Position numbers and translations under genes: made by a program. Below the pieces are notes generated by a model. The model was not told the origin of the DNA. It saw only the letters and a program-made list of their open reading frames with translations, and ran no database searches. Below are positions 1-9,353 of a DNA stretch of 64,000 nucleotides, in pieces. Source of the stretch: Polyangia bacterium (GTDB lineage Bacteria; Myxococcota_A; Polyangia; Nannocystales; Nannocystaceae). Every line of letters begins with the position of its first letter. Within the stretch, counting starts at the first letter, position 1. The stretch spans positions 1-64,000 of the forward strand of contig JAUIKS010000027.1 in the NCBI GenBank assembly GCA_030430565.1, given 5' to 3'.

Positions 1-16
1 AGGAGCGCGCGTGGGA

Positions 17-90
17 AAGCGGGAGCGAGGAATTGAACCTGCGTGGCCGGGATTATGAGCCCCGGAGGGATGCCAACAACCCATCCCGCT
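17..90 (-). tRNA. tRNA-Met-like (CAT), array copy 1
   Basis: On the minus strand this folds as a tRNA: 7-bp acceptor AGCGGGA/TCCCGCT, short D-arm GGG/CCC, anticodon stem CGGGG/TCCCG around loop CTCATAA (anticodon CAT), and a T-loop TTCAATT. The T-stem has one extra base and needs a bulge, so this copy may be decaying. No CCA is encoded and the discriminator would be T73. It is nearly identical to the copy at 334-407, 317 bp away. Confidence 0.6.
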
Positions 91-118
91 GCATGTGGAG
101 GTTTGGTTTTGAGGAAAA

Positions 119-191
119 AAGCGGGAGCCGGACTCGAACCGGCGTGGCCGGGATTATGAGCCCCGGAGGGATGCCAACAACCCATCCCGCT
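119..191 (-). tRNA. tRNA-Met-like (CAT), array copy 2
   Basis: The best formed copy of type A. It is 73 nt including the discriminator, with a perfect 7-bp acceptor (AGCGGGA/TCCCGCT), a perfect 5-bp T-stem GCCGG/CCGGC around TTCGAGT, and GG in the D-loop. The anticodon CAT falls exactly at positions 34-36 counted from base 191. Discriminator T73 is unusual, since Met tRNAs normally carry A73. No CCA is encoded; a run of six T follows on the minus strand. Confidence 0.7.
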
Positions 192-232
192 GCGAGTCGG
201 TACAGCGTGTAGATACCGTGTAGATACAGGAG

Positions 233-305
233 TCACGAGGGCCGGAATCGAACCGGCGTGGCGGGATTATGAGACCCGGTGGAAGACCAACATTCCAGCC
301 TCGCG
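233..305 (-). tRNA. tRNA-Met-like (CAT), array copy 3 (type B)
   Basis: A second tRNA type: acceptor CGCGAGG/CCTCGTG (one G-U pair), D-stem GGAA/TTCC with TGTTGGTC loop, anticodon loop CTCATAA (CAT) on a stem with a T31-T39 mismatch, and a perfect T-stem GCCGG/CCGGC. Discriminator A73 fits methionine identity better than the type A copies. CCA is not encoded. Confidence 0.7.
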
Positions 306-333
306 GAGGAGCGCACAGGGAGCGCGCGTGGGA

Positions 334-407
334 AAGCGGGAGCGAGGAATTGAACCTGCGTGGCCGGGATTATGAGCCCCGGAGGGATGCCAACAACCCA
401 TCCCGCT
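334..407 (-). tRNA. tRNA-Met-like (CAT), array copy 4
   Basis: Same tRNA body as the copy at 17-90, including the bulged T-stem, and within a repeat that continues into flanking DNA (317-bp period). Anticodon CAT, discriminator T, no encoded CCA. Confidence 0.6.
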
Positions 408-435
408 GCATGTGGAGGTTTGGTTTTGAATAAGA

Positions 436-508
436 AAGCGGGAGCCGGAATTGAACCGGCGTGGCCGGGATTATGAGCCCCGGAGGGATGCCTACAACCC
501 ATCCCGCC
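436..508 (-). tRNA. tRNA-Met-like (CAT), array copy 5
   Basis: Counterpart of the copy at 119-191 with small changes. The first acceptor pair becomes G-T, one D-loop base differs (the plus strand reads cctacaac instead of ccaacaac), and the T-loop is TTCAATT on a perfect GCCGG/CCGGC stem. Anticodon CAT, discriminator T. Confidence 0.65.
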
Positions 509-559
509 GCGAGTCGGTACAGCGTGTAGATACAGCGTAGATACAGCGTAGATACAGAG

Positions 560-632
560 TCACGAGGGCCGGAATCGAACCGGCGTGACGGGTTTATGAG
601 ACCCGGTGGAAGACCAACATTCCAGCCCCGTG
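560..632 (-). tRNA. tRNA-Met-like (CAT), array copy 6 (type B)
   Basis: Type B, like the copy at 233-305 but with a fully paired anticodon stem CGGGT/ACCCG around CTCATAA and a compensated acceptor CACGGGG/CCTCGTG. The compensating differences from copy 3 suggest the fold is under selection. Discriminator A73. This is the most convincing methionine tRNA of the array. Confidence 0.72.
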
Positions 633-642
633 TTTGCGGAGA

Positions 643-715
643 AAGTGGGAGCCGGGATCGAACCGGCGTGGCCGGGGTTATGAGCCCCGGAGGGACGCCA
701 ACAACCCATCCCGAT
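643..715 (-). tRNA. tRNA-Met-like (CAT), array copy 7
   Basis: Type A body with anticodon stem CGGGG/CCCCG (a GGG/CCC run next to the loop, as in initiator tRNAs) and a perfect T-stem. The acceptor ATCGGGA/TCCCACT has two mismatches at pairs 2 and 3, so it may be a decaying terminal copy. It is the first copy in the direction of transcription. Confidence 0.55.
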
Positions 716-1227
716 GCTGTAACCGCAGGTCTACGCGCCGTGGCGCCATCGAGAGCCAGTCGCGTGCAGCTGCACTGTCATGATGACAGTCGTCATGACT
801 GTCACGACGATCGTCACGACGACTGTCACGTGAAGCGACGAGCCTCGTGGTTCGGCCGTCGTCGTCCCGTGCGTCGATGAGAGGCCTGGCCTCGTCGCGC
901 GCCTCGGGGGACGGCGAGTCGAGTGTTCGCGGTCTCGTCGGGCTCACGCGCCCGTCTGCGCCCTACAGCGCGCTCAACACGGGAGACGCGTGCCCGACAT
1001 CGGCATTCGAGCCGACATCATCGTCATCGCGTATATCGTGGAGCGCTGCATCATGGCGTGTGGACGTTACAGTCCCGTGGCCACCTCCAGCCAACGGAGG
1101 CAGCACTCAAGTTATTAGCTGTCCCTTTGGACTTGTCAAGGAGTTGGCGAAACAAAAATTATCGACGCCGACCACGGTCTCGAGGTCGGCGTCGGGTCGC
1201 GCTCGCGCGCGCGCTTACGCGGGCGCG
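716..1227. other. gene-poor spacer with GTCA palindrome cluster
   Basis: No credible gene in 512 bases. Bases 775-789 form a perfect odd palindrome (CTGTCAT-g-ATGACAG), followed to 830 by four further GTCA sites in alternating forms (tcgtcatgactgtcacga and similar) spaced 9-15 bp. Possible operator or protein-binding cluster; nothing ties it to a named regulator. Confidence 0.4.
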
Positions 1228-1971
1228 TCACTGGGGCGCGACGGGCTGGGGCGCGACGGGCTGGGGCGCGACGGGCTGGGCGACGTAGGGCTGCGGCTGG
1301 TTGGTCGCCAGCGCGGTCCGCAGCGAGGGGTCCATCGCAACTCGCTCCGCGAGGTCGAGCACCATGTCGCTGTAGGCCTCGAGGAAATTATCCTCTTCAA
1401 AGGTACGACCCCAGCGCTTGCTCGCGCCGGTGAGCTGGCCTTGCCACATCAGCTGGCCGTTGAGGTCGACCAGCGCCGCGCCGACCGTGACCTCGCCGAT
1501 GTAGTTGTTGCCCTCGTTCACCCAGAAGGTCTGGAGCTGGAGGTTGAGGGCGTGGGTCGCGGCCTGCTGGTTGGCGGTGATTGGGAGGCCGAGCTGCGCG
1601 AGCTCCTTGGCGAGCACGTTGCGGACAAAATCGCCGGGGTTCTGCCCCGCGGCGTAGTAGACCGGGGCGCCATCTTCCTCCTCGGAGACGCCGATCCGGC
1701 TGGGGTCGGCGCGCGCGTCGGTGACCGGGTTGATCCAGATCTGGGTGCCCGAGGCCACGGGCGGGACGCCGCCGGTCTTCGCCAGGTCGGACTCGTGGGA
1801 CGGCGCGTAGACGAGCTGCAGCGCCATCGACTCGCTCGAGCCGCCACACGCCGTCGCCGCGAGCGCGAGGCCTGCAGCGAGCACGAGCCCGAGCCCGCGC
1901 AGCGGGCGAAGGCGGCGAGTTCGGTTCAGCTCAGGACGAGGGAGCGAACGACCAGATCGACGACCAAACAT
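1228..1971 (-). CDS. YajG-like lipoprotein
   Basis: Predicted 247-aa outer-membrane or periplasmic lipoprotein. A basic N-terminus is followed by a hydrophobic stretch and lipobox LAATAC near residue 32. The mature part has the pattern of the YajG family, a little-understood Gram-negative lipoprotein family: an early strand reading IWINPVTDARAD, a conserved middle asking for full-length partners (LAKELAQLGLPI), and a strand-rich end (EVTVGAALVDLNGQLMWQG). The C-terminus ends in three PQPVA repeats encoded by a 15-bp tandem DNA repeat at 1233-1277. I chose the ATG at 1971; an in-frame ATG at 1983 gives four more residues, and longer upstream frames are Arg-rich and not gene-like. Function unknown; the family call rests on pattern memory. 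Confidence 0.7.
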   Translation of the reverse strand: MFGRRSGRSLPRPELNRTRRLRPLRGLGLVLAAGLALAATACGGSSESMALQLVYAPSHESDLAKTGGVPPVASGTQIWINPVTDARADPSRIGVSEEEDGAPVYYAAGQNPGDFVRNVLAKELAQLGLPITANQQAATHALNLQLQTFWVNEGNNYIGEVTVGAALVDLNGQLMWQGQLTGASKRWGRTFEEDNFLEAYSDMVLDLAERVAMDPSLRTALATNQPQPYVAQPVAPQPVAPQPVAPQ

Positions 1972-2570
1972 CCTCTCTTGCATACCATACTCGTGCTCTT
2001 GGGACAGTCCGGCCGCGGGGCTAGAGGGGCCGCTGTGGCGCCGTAGCCGGCGACGTGGGCGCTCCGTGGGTCGCTCGGTCGCTCGGGTGTCGCGGGGGCC
2101 GGCGGCGGGCTCTCGGCTCGATAGCATCATGCTCGGTGCAACACCGCGGGCGCCTGAAAGTGTCACCGGCGCGCCGCGCTCGCGGGTGATTCCCGGGAGC
2201 GGCAAAATTATCCGACGCGCACGCGCACGCGTCGCGCGAAGCCGCGCTCGCGGCCCTGGGTCCGCTTCCGCGTCGGCGCAGAGGTTCTCGTCCCTTGGAG
2301 GGTTGACGTGACGGCGCGATCCGGCGGCGGGGACGACGGTGACCCGCTCGCGCCCGCGGCGGCGAGCGGCGCGCGAGGCGGAACGTGATGCTTGGGTCAT
2401 GTGAGCGAAGCAGTAGTTGGCGATGCAACGAGCGCCGTTGTGCAAGCTTGCTCACGCAAGTTTCCGCGAGGCGGATAAGCGCGTTCGTTTTGGTTGTTCC
2501 AGTCGTGGCGGGACGGCGCCCACGGTCAGTGCACAGCGGCTATGATTCGCCGCAACATCTCTGGAGAGCC
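1972..2570. other. divergent intergenic region
   Basis: About 600 bases between two divergent lipoprotein genes, so promoters for both are expected here. I see no gene, no clear palindrome and no confident promoter box. Open frames across it are Arg-rich shadows. Confidence 0.4.
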
Positions 2571-4511
<1,941 letters not shown>

Positions 4512-4531
4512 TAGCGCCTCGCGCGGCGGAT

Positions 4532-4563
4532 GAGGGGGCGCGAGCGCAGCTCGTCGCCCCCTC
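4532..4563. terminator. bidirectional hairpin between convergent genes
   Basis: GAGGGGGCG and CGCCCCCTC pair around an inner CGAGC-GCA-GCTCG stem, giving about 14 bp with a one-base bulge. It sits between the stop codons of convergent genes at 4511 and 4590. No T-run, as is common in high-GC genomes. Confidence 0.6.
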
Positions 4564-4589
4564 GCGCGTGGTGCCTCGTCGCGTCGACA

Positions 4590-5447
4590 TCACGGCGAGT
4601 CAGACGACGCGACCGGATCGCACTCGTAGGGGATGTCGCGGGCCTCGAGCCCCGGCGAGCCCGTGTGGCGGAAGTGCCACCACTCGCGCGCGAAGGGGGC
4701 GAAGCCGTGGGCGCGCATCACCTTGCGAAGCAGCAGCCGGTTGCGCAGCGCGTCGCCCTCGGCGGCGCCTGTGTGACTGCTGCGCTCGAAGTCGTCGAAG
4801 TCGCTGCCCATGTCGAGCGGCGCGCCGGAGGCGAGCTCGACGAGGCCGAGGTCGACGGTGTGCCCGCGGGCGTGCCCAGAGCGACGCGCGACGTAGCCGC
4901 CGCGGAGGTACGCGCCCTCGTTGTGGGTCTCGTCCCAGGTGACCATCGCCCGAGTGGCGCGCTGGGGGCGGTAGGCGTCGAAGATGACGAGACCTACGCC
5001 GTCCGGGGCGAGCTCGGCCTGCACGGCCGCGAGCGCGTCCGCCGGGGCGCGGGCGAGCCACGCTCCAGGGGCGCCGTAGCCGGGCAGCGGCGCGCCCGTG
5101 AAGTTGTCGGCGCGGTGGTAGCGGATGTCGAGCTGGATCCCGGGGATACGCTGCGGGAGCGAGACGAAGCCGTCGGGCGGCTCGCGCTCGCAGACCTCGG
5201 CGGGATCGCGGGCGCTCGCCGGCGCCGGGAGCTCGAGCGCGGCGCGGCGCTCGACGCTCGCGTCGCGTGCTTCTCGCGTGTGTCGCTCGCCCCGCTCGAC
5301 TTTCTCGACTTTCTCGACTTTCTCGACTTTCTCGACTTTCTCGACTTTCTCTTCATCGACGATCGGGCCCCTCGTCGCGTCGCCTGAGTCGTAGGTACAA
5401 GTCCCGAGGGACAGCACGAGCACGCTGACCTGGAGACGCGGGCGCAC
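4590..5447 (-). CDS. D-Ala-D-Ala dipeptidase (VanX/DdpX-like, M15D)
   Basis: 285-aa secreted or lipid-anchored zinc peptidase predicted to cleave D-Ala-D-Ala, acting in peptidoglycan turnover, degradation of prey wall, or glycopeptide tolerance. Visible motifs: SGHARGHTVD (residues 190-199, SxHxxGxxxD zinc site), EWWH (255-258, catalytic Glu and third zinc ligand) and FDAYRP (156-161, conserved substrate-site Arg). The N-terminus has a hydrophobic stretch ending LGTC, an imperfect lipobox. It is followed by six Glu-Lys-Val repeats encoded by a perfect 9-bp tandem repeat (5295-5353) and a charged linker. The chosen GTG at 5447 places a short signal-like segment at the front. The frame is open to an ATG at 5612, but that extra part looks non-coding. 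Confidence 0.82.
   Translation of the reverse strand: MRPRLQVSVLVLSLGTCTYDSGDATRGPIVDEEKVEKVEKVEKVEKVEKVERGERHTREARDASVERRAALELPAPASARDPAEVCEREPPDGFVSLPQRIPGIQLDIRYHRADNFTGAPLPGYGAPGAWLARAPADALAAVQAELAPDGVGLVIFDAYRPQRATRAMVTWDETHNEGAYLRGGYVARRSGHARGHTVDLGLVELASGAPLDMGSDFDDFERSSHTGAAEGDALRNRLLLRKVMRAHGFAPFAREWWHFRHTGSPGLEARDIPYECDPVASSDSP
5295..5353 (-). repeat. 9-bp tandem repeat encoding (EKV)n
   Basis: Unit gactttctc on the plus strand, repeated six times without change. Expansion or loss in whole units keeps frame, so linker length can vary freely in the dipeptidase it lies in. Confidence 0.85.
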
Positions 5448-5669
5448 GCCGATAATTGTGCCTTGAGTCTCGGTCGCGGGGCAGCGCGGATCATCATCGC
5501 GTGCCGTCGGCGCCGCGATCCGTCCGGCGTTTTTAGGCGAGCCGCGATGTTCGGGGCGCCGCAGATCCGTCGTGTACTGCGCGTACGGGGCGTGACGTGA
5601 TAACGTGTTCATATCGTCATGTCGTCTCGCGGCGTGATGTGGTCTTCATCCGATCTGGAACTCTCCGCG

Positions 5670-6305
5670 ATGACGCGCACGTTGAATCATAATTCCCTGC
5701 ACAATGCCCTGTTGACTAGCTTCGCCGCGTTCGCCCTGAGTCTCGCGCCCGCCTGCGGCGACAGCGGCTCGAGCCCGACGAGCTCGACGTCGGACGGCTC
5801 GACCGAGACCGAGACCAGCACGGAGGGCGGGACGACGAACGGCGGCGCGAGCACGAGCACAAGCGCGGACACGACGGCGGGGCCGGGCGGCACCGACGGC
5901 GAGAGCCAGACCGGCGGGAGCACGCTCGGGGGCGACACCGATCCCGTGACGACGGACCCGGGGACGACGGGACCGGATCCGAGCACGACGGACCCGGACC
6001 CGACGACCGGCGGCACGACGGAGGACCCGACGACGGGGGCAGACCCGACGACGGGCACGGGCGGGGGCGTGTGCGAGCCGGCGCCCGGCGACGACCCGTG
6101 CACCGAGTGCGCCAAGAGCGACTGCTGCGAGGAGTCCGAGGCGTGCGTCGAGGATGACGGCTGCGGCTGCGTGCTCGACTGCTTCGGGATGGGCGGCGGC
6201 TTCGAGTGCCTGCAGCAGTGCCAGGTGAACCCGATGCAGAACGCGGCGCTCCAGGGGATGTTCGGCTGCTTCATGGGGCCGTGCGCGCAGGACTGCGCGC
6301 CGTAG
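5670..6305 (+). CDS. Thr-rich-linker lipoprotein with Cys-rich C-terminus
   Basis: 211 aa. Signal peptide with lipobox LAPAC (Cys about residue 30), a low-complexity Ser/Thr/Gly/Pro/Asp linker to about residue 130 containing TTDPDPTT-like repeats, then about 75 residues with many Cys (CTECAKSDCCEE, CGCVLDCF, CLQQC, CAQDCAP). This small Cys-rich tail is familiar at the ends of many myxobacterial lipoproteins; its function is not known. ATG at 5670 gives a clean signal peptide; an ATG at 5619 in the same frame is less likely. Confidence 0.75.
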   Translation: MTRTLNHNSLHNALLTSFAAFALSLAPACGDSGSSPTSSTSDGSTETETSTEGGTTNGGASTSTSADTTAGPGGTDGESQTGGSTLGGDTDPVTTDPGTTGPDPSTTDPDPTTGGTTEDPTTGADPTTGTGGGVCEPAPGDDPCTECAKSDCCEESEACVEDDGCGCVLDCFGMGGGFECLQQCQVNPMQNAALQGMFGCFMGPCAQDCAP

Positions 6306-6363
6306 CGGCGTGCGTCACGGGGAGCAGGTCGCGCGCGGGGCCTGCGGTATGCTCGACGCGCGG

Positions 6364-6861
6364 ATGCCCAGCGACGCCCCGATCCCGCGCCCGACGGCGC
6401 GCGTCATCCTGCTCGACCCCGAGGATCGAGTGCTGCTGTTTCGCATGTCCGTCGACGATCAGGACGTGAAGCGCTTCTGGCTGATGCCGGGCGGCGCGCT
6501 CGACCCGGGCGAGACCTGGGAGGTCGCGGCCCGGCGTGAGCTGTGGGAAGAGACAGGCCTTCGCGAGCACCGATACGAGCTCGGGCCGTGGGTCTGGGAT
6601 CGTCGGCACGTCTGGCGGTGGGGGGAGCGCTACTACGAGTCGATCGAGCGCTATTTCTTGGTCCGCGGGCCGGCGTTCTCGCCCGCGCCCGGGGATCTGC
6701 AGCCGCTCGAGTCGACGACGATGCACGGGCATCGCTGGTGGCGTCACGAGGAGCTGCTGGCGGTCAAGGACGAGGTGTTCGTGCCGCGCAGGTTGCCGTC
6801 GCTGCTCGCGCCGCTGCTCGCCGGGAGCGTCCCGAGCGCGCCGATCAAGATCGGGCACTGA
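6364..6861 (+). CDS. NUDIX hydrolase
   Basis: 165-aa NUDIX enzyme expected to hydrolyse a nucleoside diphosphate linked to another moiety. The Nudix box is complete: G44, E50, R58-E59, E62-E63 and G65 in the GALDPGET...RELWEETGL pattern, with a typical beta-strand before it (VILLDPEDRVLLF). An H-W-W-R-H segment near residue 120 is also typical of the ADP-sugar/NADH group, but the substrate cannot be read from sequence. ATG at 6364 was chosen; an ATG at 6349 would add five residues. Converges with the next gene, with a 6-bp gap. Confidence 0.85.
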   Translation: MPSDAPIPRPTARVILLDPEDRVLLFRMSVDDQDVKRFWLMPGGALDPGETWEVAARRELWEETGLREHRYELGPWVWDRRHVWRWGERYYESIERYFLVRGPAFSPAPGDLQPLESTTMHGHRWWRHEELLAVKDEVFVPRRLPSLLAPLLAGSVPSAPIKIGH

Positions 6862-6867
6862 GCGCGC

Positions 6868-7698
6868 TCATCGGCGTTGGCGCGCGCGCGTCCGAGGTCG
6901 AGAGGGCGCCGTGACGATCCACTCGGTCGGGCCGGCGGTCTCGTGGCCGGCGGCGTCGATCACCCGCACGCGGTAGCGCCAGACGGTGCCGAAGTCGGAC
7001 TCGTTGCGAACGCTGTGGCTGCCGAGCTTGTTGCCGTAGGGGCGCGGGCGAAACACGCGGACGGCCTCCCAGTCGCCGCCGGACTCCGGGCGCCGCTCGA
7101 GGCGGTACAGCAGGTCGTCCTGTGGCGTCGCGTCGTCCTCGGCCAGCCGGAACACGACGGTGGTCTCGACCACGGGCGCGTCCATGGCCTCGCAGGGCGA
7201 GAGGAACACGGTGCCCGTGACGGTCTTCGCCTTCGCGGACACCAGGCCGTCGAAGTCCGGCGCGTCGTGGTCGAGGTGCGTGCCGACGGTCAACGATCGC
7301 AGCGTTCGCCACGGACCGAGATCGAATTCATTGATGGGCTCGCGGACCTCGAGCTCGGCGGGCCCAGGAGGGAGCGGCTGGTCGGCGCGCAGGGAGGTCG
7401 TGGCGAAGGCGGAGCGCGCGCGCGTGAGGGGGAGCGCGCCGTCGGCGGTCATCAGCCGGTACTCGGGCGTGGGGCCCGGGAGCGCGCGGCCGCAGGTTGT
7501 GCCCTCACCGACGAAGAGCTGGGCGTTGCGGGCGATCGGGTCGCCGCTGCGCGGGCTTGTTATCCAGGCCTCAATGTGCGCTGGGGCGCACTCATCGGCG
7601 TGGGCGTCGGTGGCGCCGCGAGGGCTCACGAGCAGCGCGAGCAGGAGCGCGGGGCCCAACGCGCGCGGGAGCCGTCGAGTCGAGGGAGCGAGACCCAT
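6868..7698 (-). CDS. secreted hypothetical protein
   Basis: 276 aa with an N-terminal hydrophobic signal segment (ALGPALLLALLVSP) and a likely signal peptidase I site after AHA near residue 33. The mature part has two Cys pairs and beta-rich segments. The last 90 residues (FRLAEDDATPQDDLLYRLER, YRVRVIDAAGHETAGPTEW) look like a fibronectin-III type fold. I recognise no enzyme motif. Divergent from the cytochrome-like lipoprotein at 7763, with a 64-bp shared promoter region. Confidence 0.65.
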   Translation of the reverse strand: MGLAPSTRRLPRALGPALLLALLVSPRGATDAHADECAPAHIEAWITSPRSGDPIARNAQLFVGEGTTCGRALPGPTPEYRLMTADGALPLTRARSAFATTSLRADQPLPPGPAELEVREPINEFDLGPWRTLRSLTVGTHLDHDAPDFDGLVSAKAKTVTGTVFLSPCEAMDAPVVETTVVFRLAEDDATPQDDLLYRLERRPESGGDWEAVRVFRPRPYGNKLGSHSVRNESDFGTVWRYRVRVIDAAGHETAGPTEWIVTAPSRPRTRARQRR

Positions 7699-7762
7699 GT
7701 TGGTAGTACGCGGGCGCGGGCGCGATGGTTTCGCGTCGCGCGGAGCGGTGTATGGTGCGCGG

Positions 7763-8500
7763 GTGAATTCGCGCGCGGCTCTCCCCCAACTCTCGTGCTG
7801 CTCGACCTGGCTCGCTCGCGGGCTCGCGTGGAGCGTAGCCCTCGTGTCGGTCGCGTGCGGCGACAGCGGTGATGGGACGACCGGGGCGGCGACGGGCGGC
7901 GAGTCGACGAGCGCCTCGGGGTCGGGGACGACGGCGGGGACGAGCACGGGCGCGGGGACGAGCACGGGCGCGGGGACGAGTGCGGGCGCGGGGACGAGCA
8001 CGGGCGCGGGGACGAGCACGTCGGACGGGACCAGCGCGACGACGACCTCGGGCGTGGACGAGGACCTCGTCATGACCCCCGAGGACTTCGTGTGCATCTT
8101 AGAGTGGGACAAGGTCCGCAACCTCCGGATCGCGAACCTGCTCGGCTACCAGGATGAGGCGCTCGCGGTCGCGAACTCCCCCGAGGGCGGCGTGTACCCG
8201 GTCGGCACGGTGATCCAGCTGGTGCCGACGGAGGCGATGGTCAAGCGCGCCGCGGGCACGAGCCCGATCTCCGGCGACTGGGAGTACTTCTTCTTGGAGG
8301 TCTCGGCCCAGGGGACGGAGATCGCGACGCGGGGCTTTGAGGACGTGGTCAACGGCTTCGGCGGGAACTGTCAGGACTGCCACAGCAAGGCCGCGCCGCA
8401 GTGGGACTTTATCTGCGAGAAAGACCACGGCTGCGATCCGCTGCCGTTCACGGACGAGCAGATCGAGGCGGTGCAGAACGCCGACCCGCGCTGCCCGTGA
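7763..8500 (+). CDS. cytochrome P460-like c-type haem lipoprotein
   Basis: 245 aa. Signal peptide and lipobox (VSVAC, Cys about residue 33), a Gly/Ser/Thr/Ala linker with repeats of about 12 bp (GAGTST), then a compact C-terminal domain. That domain contains one CxxCH haem c motif (NCQDCHSKA) followed by two more Cys, and a Trp-Glu-Tyr-Phe strand upstream, an order seen in cytochrome P460-type proteins. Possible roles are periplasmic electron transfer or oxidation of small N-compounds; that is inference. GTG at 7763 is the only start giving a signal peptide of normal length. Confidence 0.62.
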   Translation: MNSRAALPQLSCCSTWLARGLAWSVALVSVACGDSGDGTTGAATGGESTSASGSGTTAGTSTGAGTSTGAGTSAGAGTSTGAGTSTSDGTSATTTSGVDEDLVMTPEDFVCILEWDKVRNLRIANLLGYQDEALAVANSPEGGVYPVGTVIQLVPTEAMVKRAAGTSPISGDWEYFFLEVSAQGTEIATRGFEDVVNGFGGNCQDCHSKAAPQWDFICEKDHGCDPLPFTDEQIEAVQNADPRCP

Positions 8501-8682
8501 GCGTTTTTCAAGGGCTCCTCTCCGCGCGCTTCGCGAGCCGGTGATTACCTGACGTTTGGAGCATGTTCTTCGGGGGCGCGCCGGTGCGCGAAGGCGCTCG
8601 TCCGCAGGCGCTCGCCGCTCGGCGGGCGGAGGAAGTTGAGCGTGCTCGTGTCTCGGGCTTGTTTCAGGGTTAAAGTCGGGGT

Positions 8683-9264
8683 GTGTACGTCGGTCATCTC
8701 GAGCTTCAGGCGCCGCTTTGGTGGACGGTCCCGGGCGTGCTGTCGCCGGCGGAGTGCGACGCGTACGTCGAGCGCTACGAGGCGGGCGAGCCGGCGGTCG
8801 CGCCGATCATCCTGCGGTCTGGCGTCGGCGTGGACCCCGAGGTCCGCAACAACACGCGCGTGATGTGGGATGACGCCGCGGAGGCGGACGGCCTGCTCGC
8901 GCGGGTGCAGGCCAGGATGCAGGCGGCGGGCGAGCGGTTCCCGGCGCGCTACAAGGGCGGGGCGCTGACGGGCGCGAACCCGCGGCTGCGGGTCTATCGC
9001 TACGGGCCGGCGGAGCGCCACGGCTCGCACTGGGACACCGAGGTCGAGCTCCCGGGCGGGCGCGTCACCCGGATCACGCTGGTCGTGTACCTCAACGAGG
9101 ACTTCGTGGGCGGGGAGACGGAGTTCCCGGAGCTCGACGCGCGCGTGCGGCCGCAGCGAGGGATGGCGCTGGTGTTTCAGCACCGCGTGCTGCACCGGGC
9201 GTGCGAGGTCGAGCGCGGCGCGAAGTATGTGCTGCGGACCGACGTCGCCTACGCGCGCGCGTAG
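8683..9264 (+). CDS. 2OG-Fe(II) oxygenase (prolyl 4-hydroxylase-like)
   Basis: 193-aa cytosolic non-haem iron dioxygenase. Iron ligands H116 and D118 are in SHWDTE, and the distal His is most likely H171 in VLHRACEV. The following KYVLRTD provides the basic residue expected to bind 2-oxoglutarate. LVVYLNEDFVGGETEF is the diagnostic central strand pair of the P4H family. Substrate unknown: free or protein-bound proline, or another small molecule. GTG start at 8683. Stands alone in its strand block. Confidence 0.85.
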   Translation: MYVGHLELQAPLWWTVPGVLSPAECDAYVERYEAGEPAVAPIILRSGVGVDPEVRNNTRVMWDDAAEADGLLARVQARMQAAGERFPARYKGGALTGANPRLRVYRYGPAERHGSHWDTEVELPGGRVTRITLVVYLNEDFVGGETEFPELDARVRPQRGMALVFQHRVLHRACEVERGAKYVLRTDVAYARA

Positions 9265-9353
9265 CGGGCGGCGCGTCGAGTGATATGGTTTTTTGGACAT
9301 AAATAAGCCGCGCTCATCGGCGAGCCGGCGGCGCGACATGCTAGCGTCTTCGC

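Larger units (their letters stand above)
1..715. repeat. tandem repeat carrying the tRNA array (about 317-bp unit)
   Basis: Bases 1-317 and 318-640 are near-identical copies of a module with three tRNA-like genes, and a third module begins with the copy at 643-715. Spacing is 317 bp for the first two members. It is 327 bp for type B because of extra copies of a 10-11 bp unit (consensus agcgtagatac) at 200-228 and 520-556. The window edge cuts the array, so the true copy number is unknown. Confidence 0.85.

Noticed and set aside
1..715. CRISPR array or phage attachment repeats
   Set aside because: Repeat units are long, contain full cloverleaf folds with a constant anticodon, and have no short unique spacers; no cas or integrase genes nearby.
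8501..8682. Possible small gene between the cytochrome-like protein and the dioxygenase
   Set aside because: Short frames only, Arg/Ala-rich, no RBS or motif.
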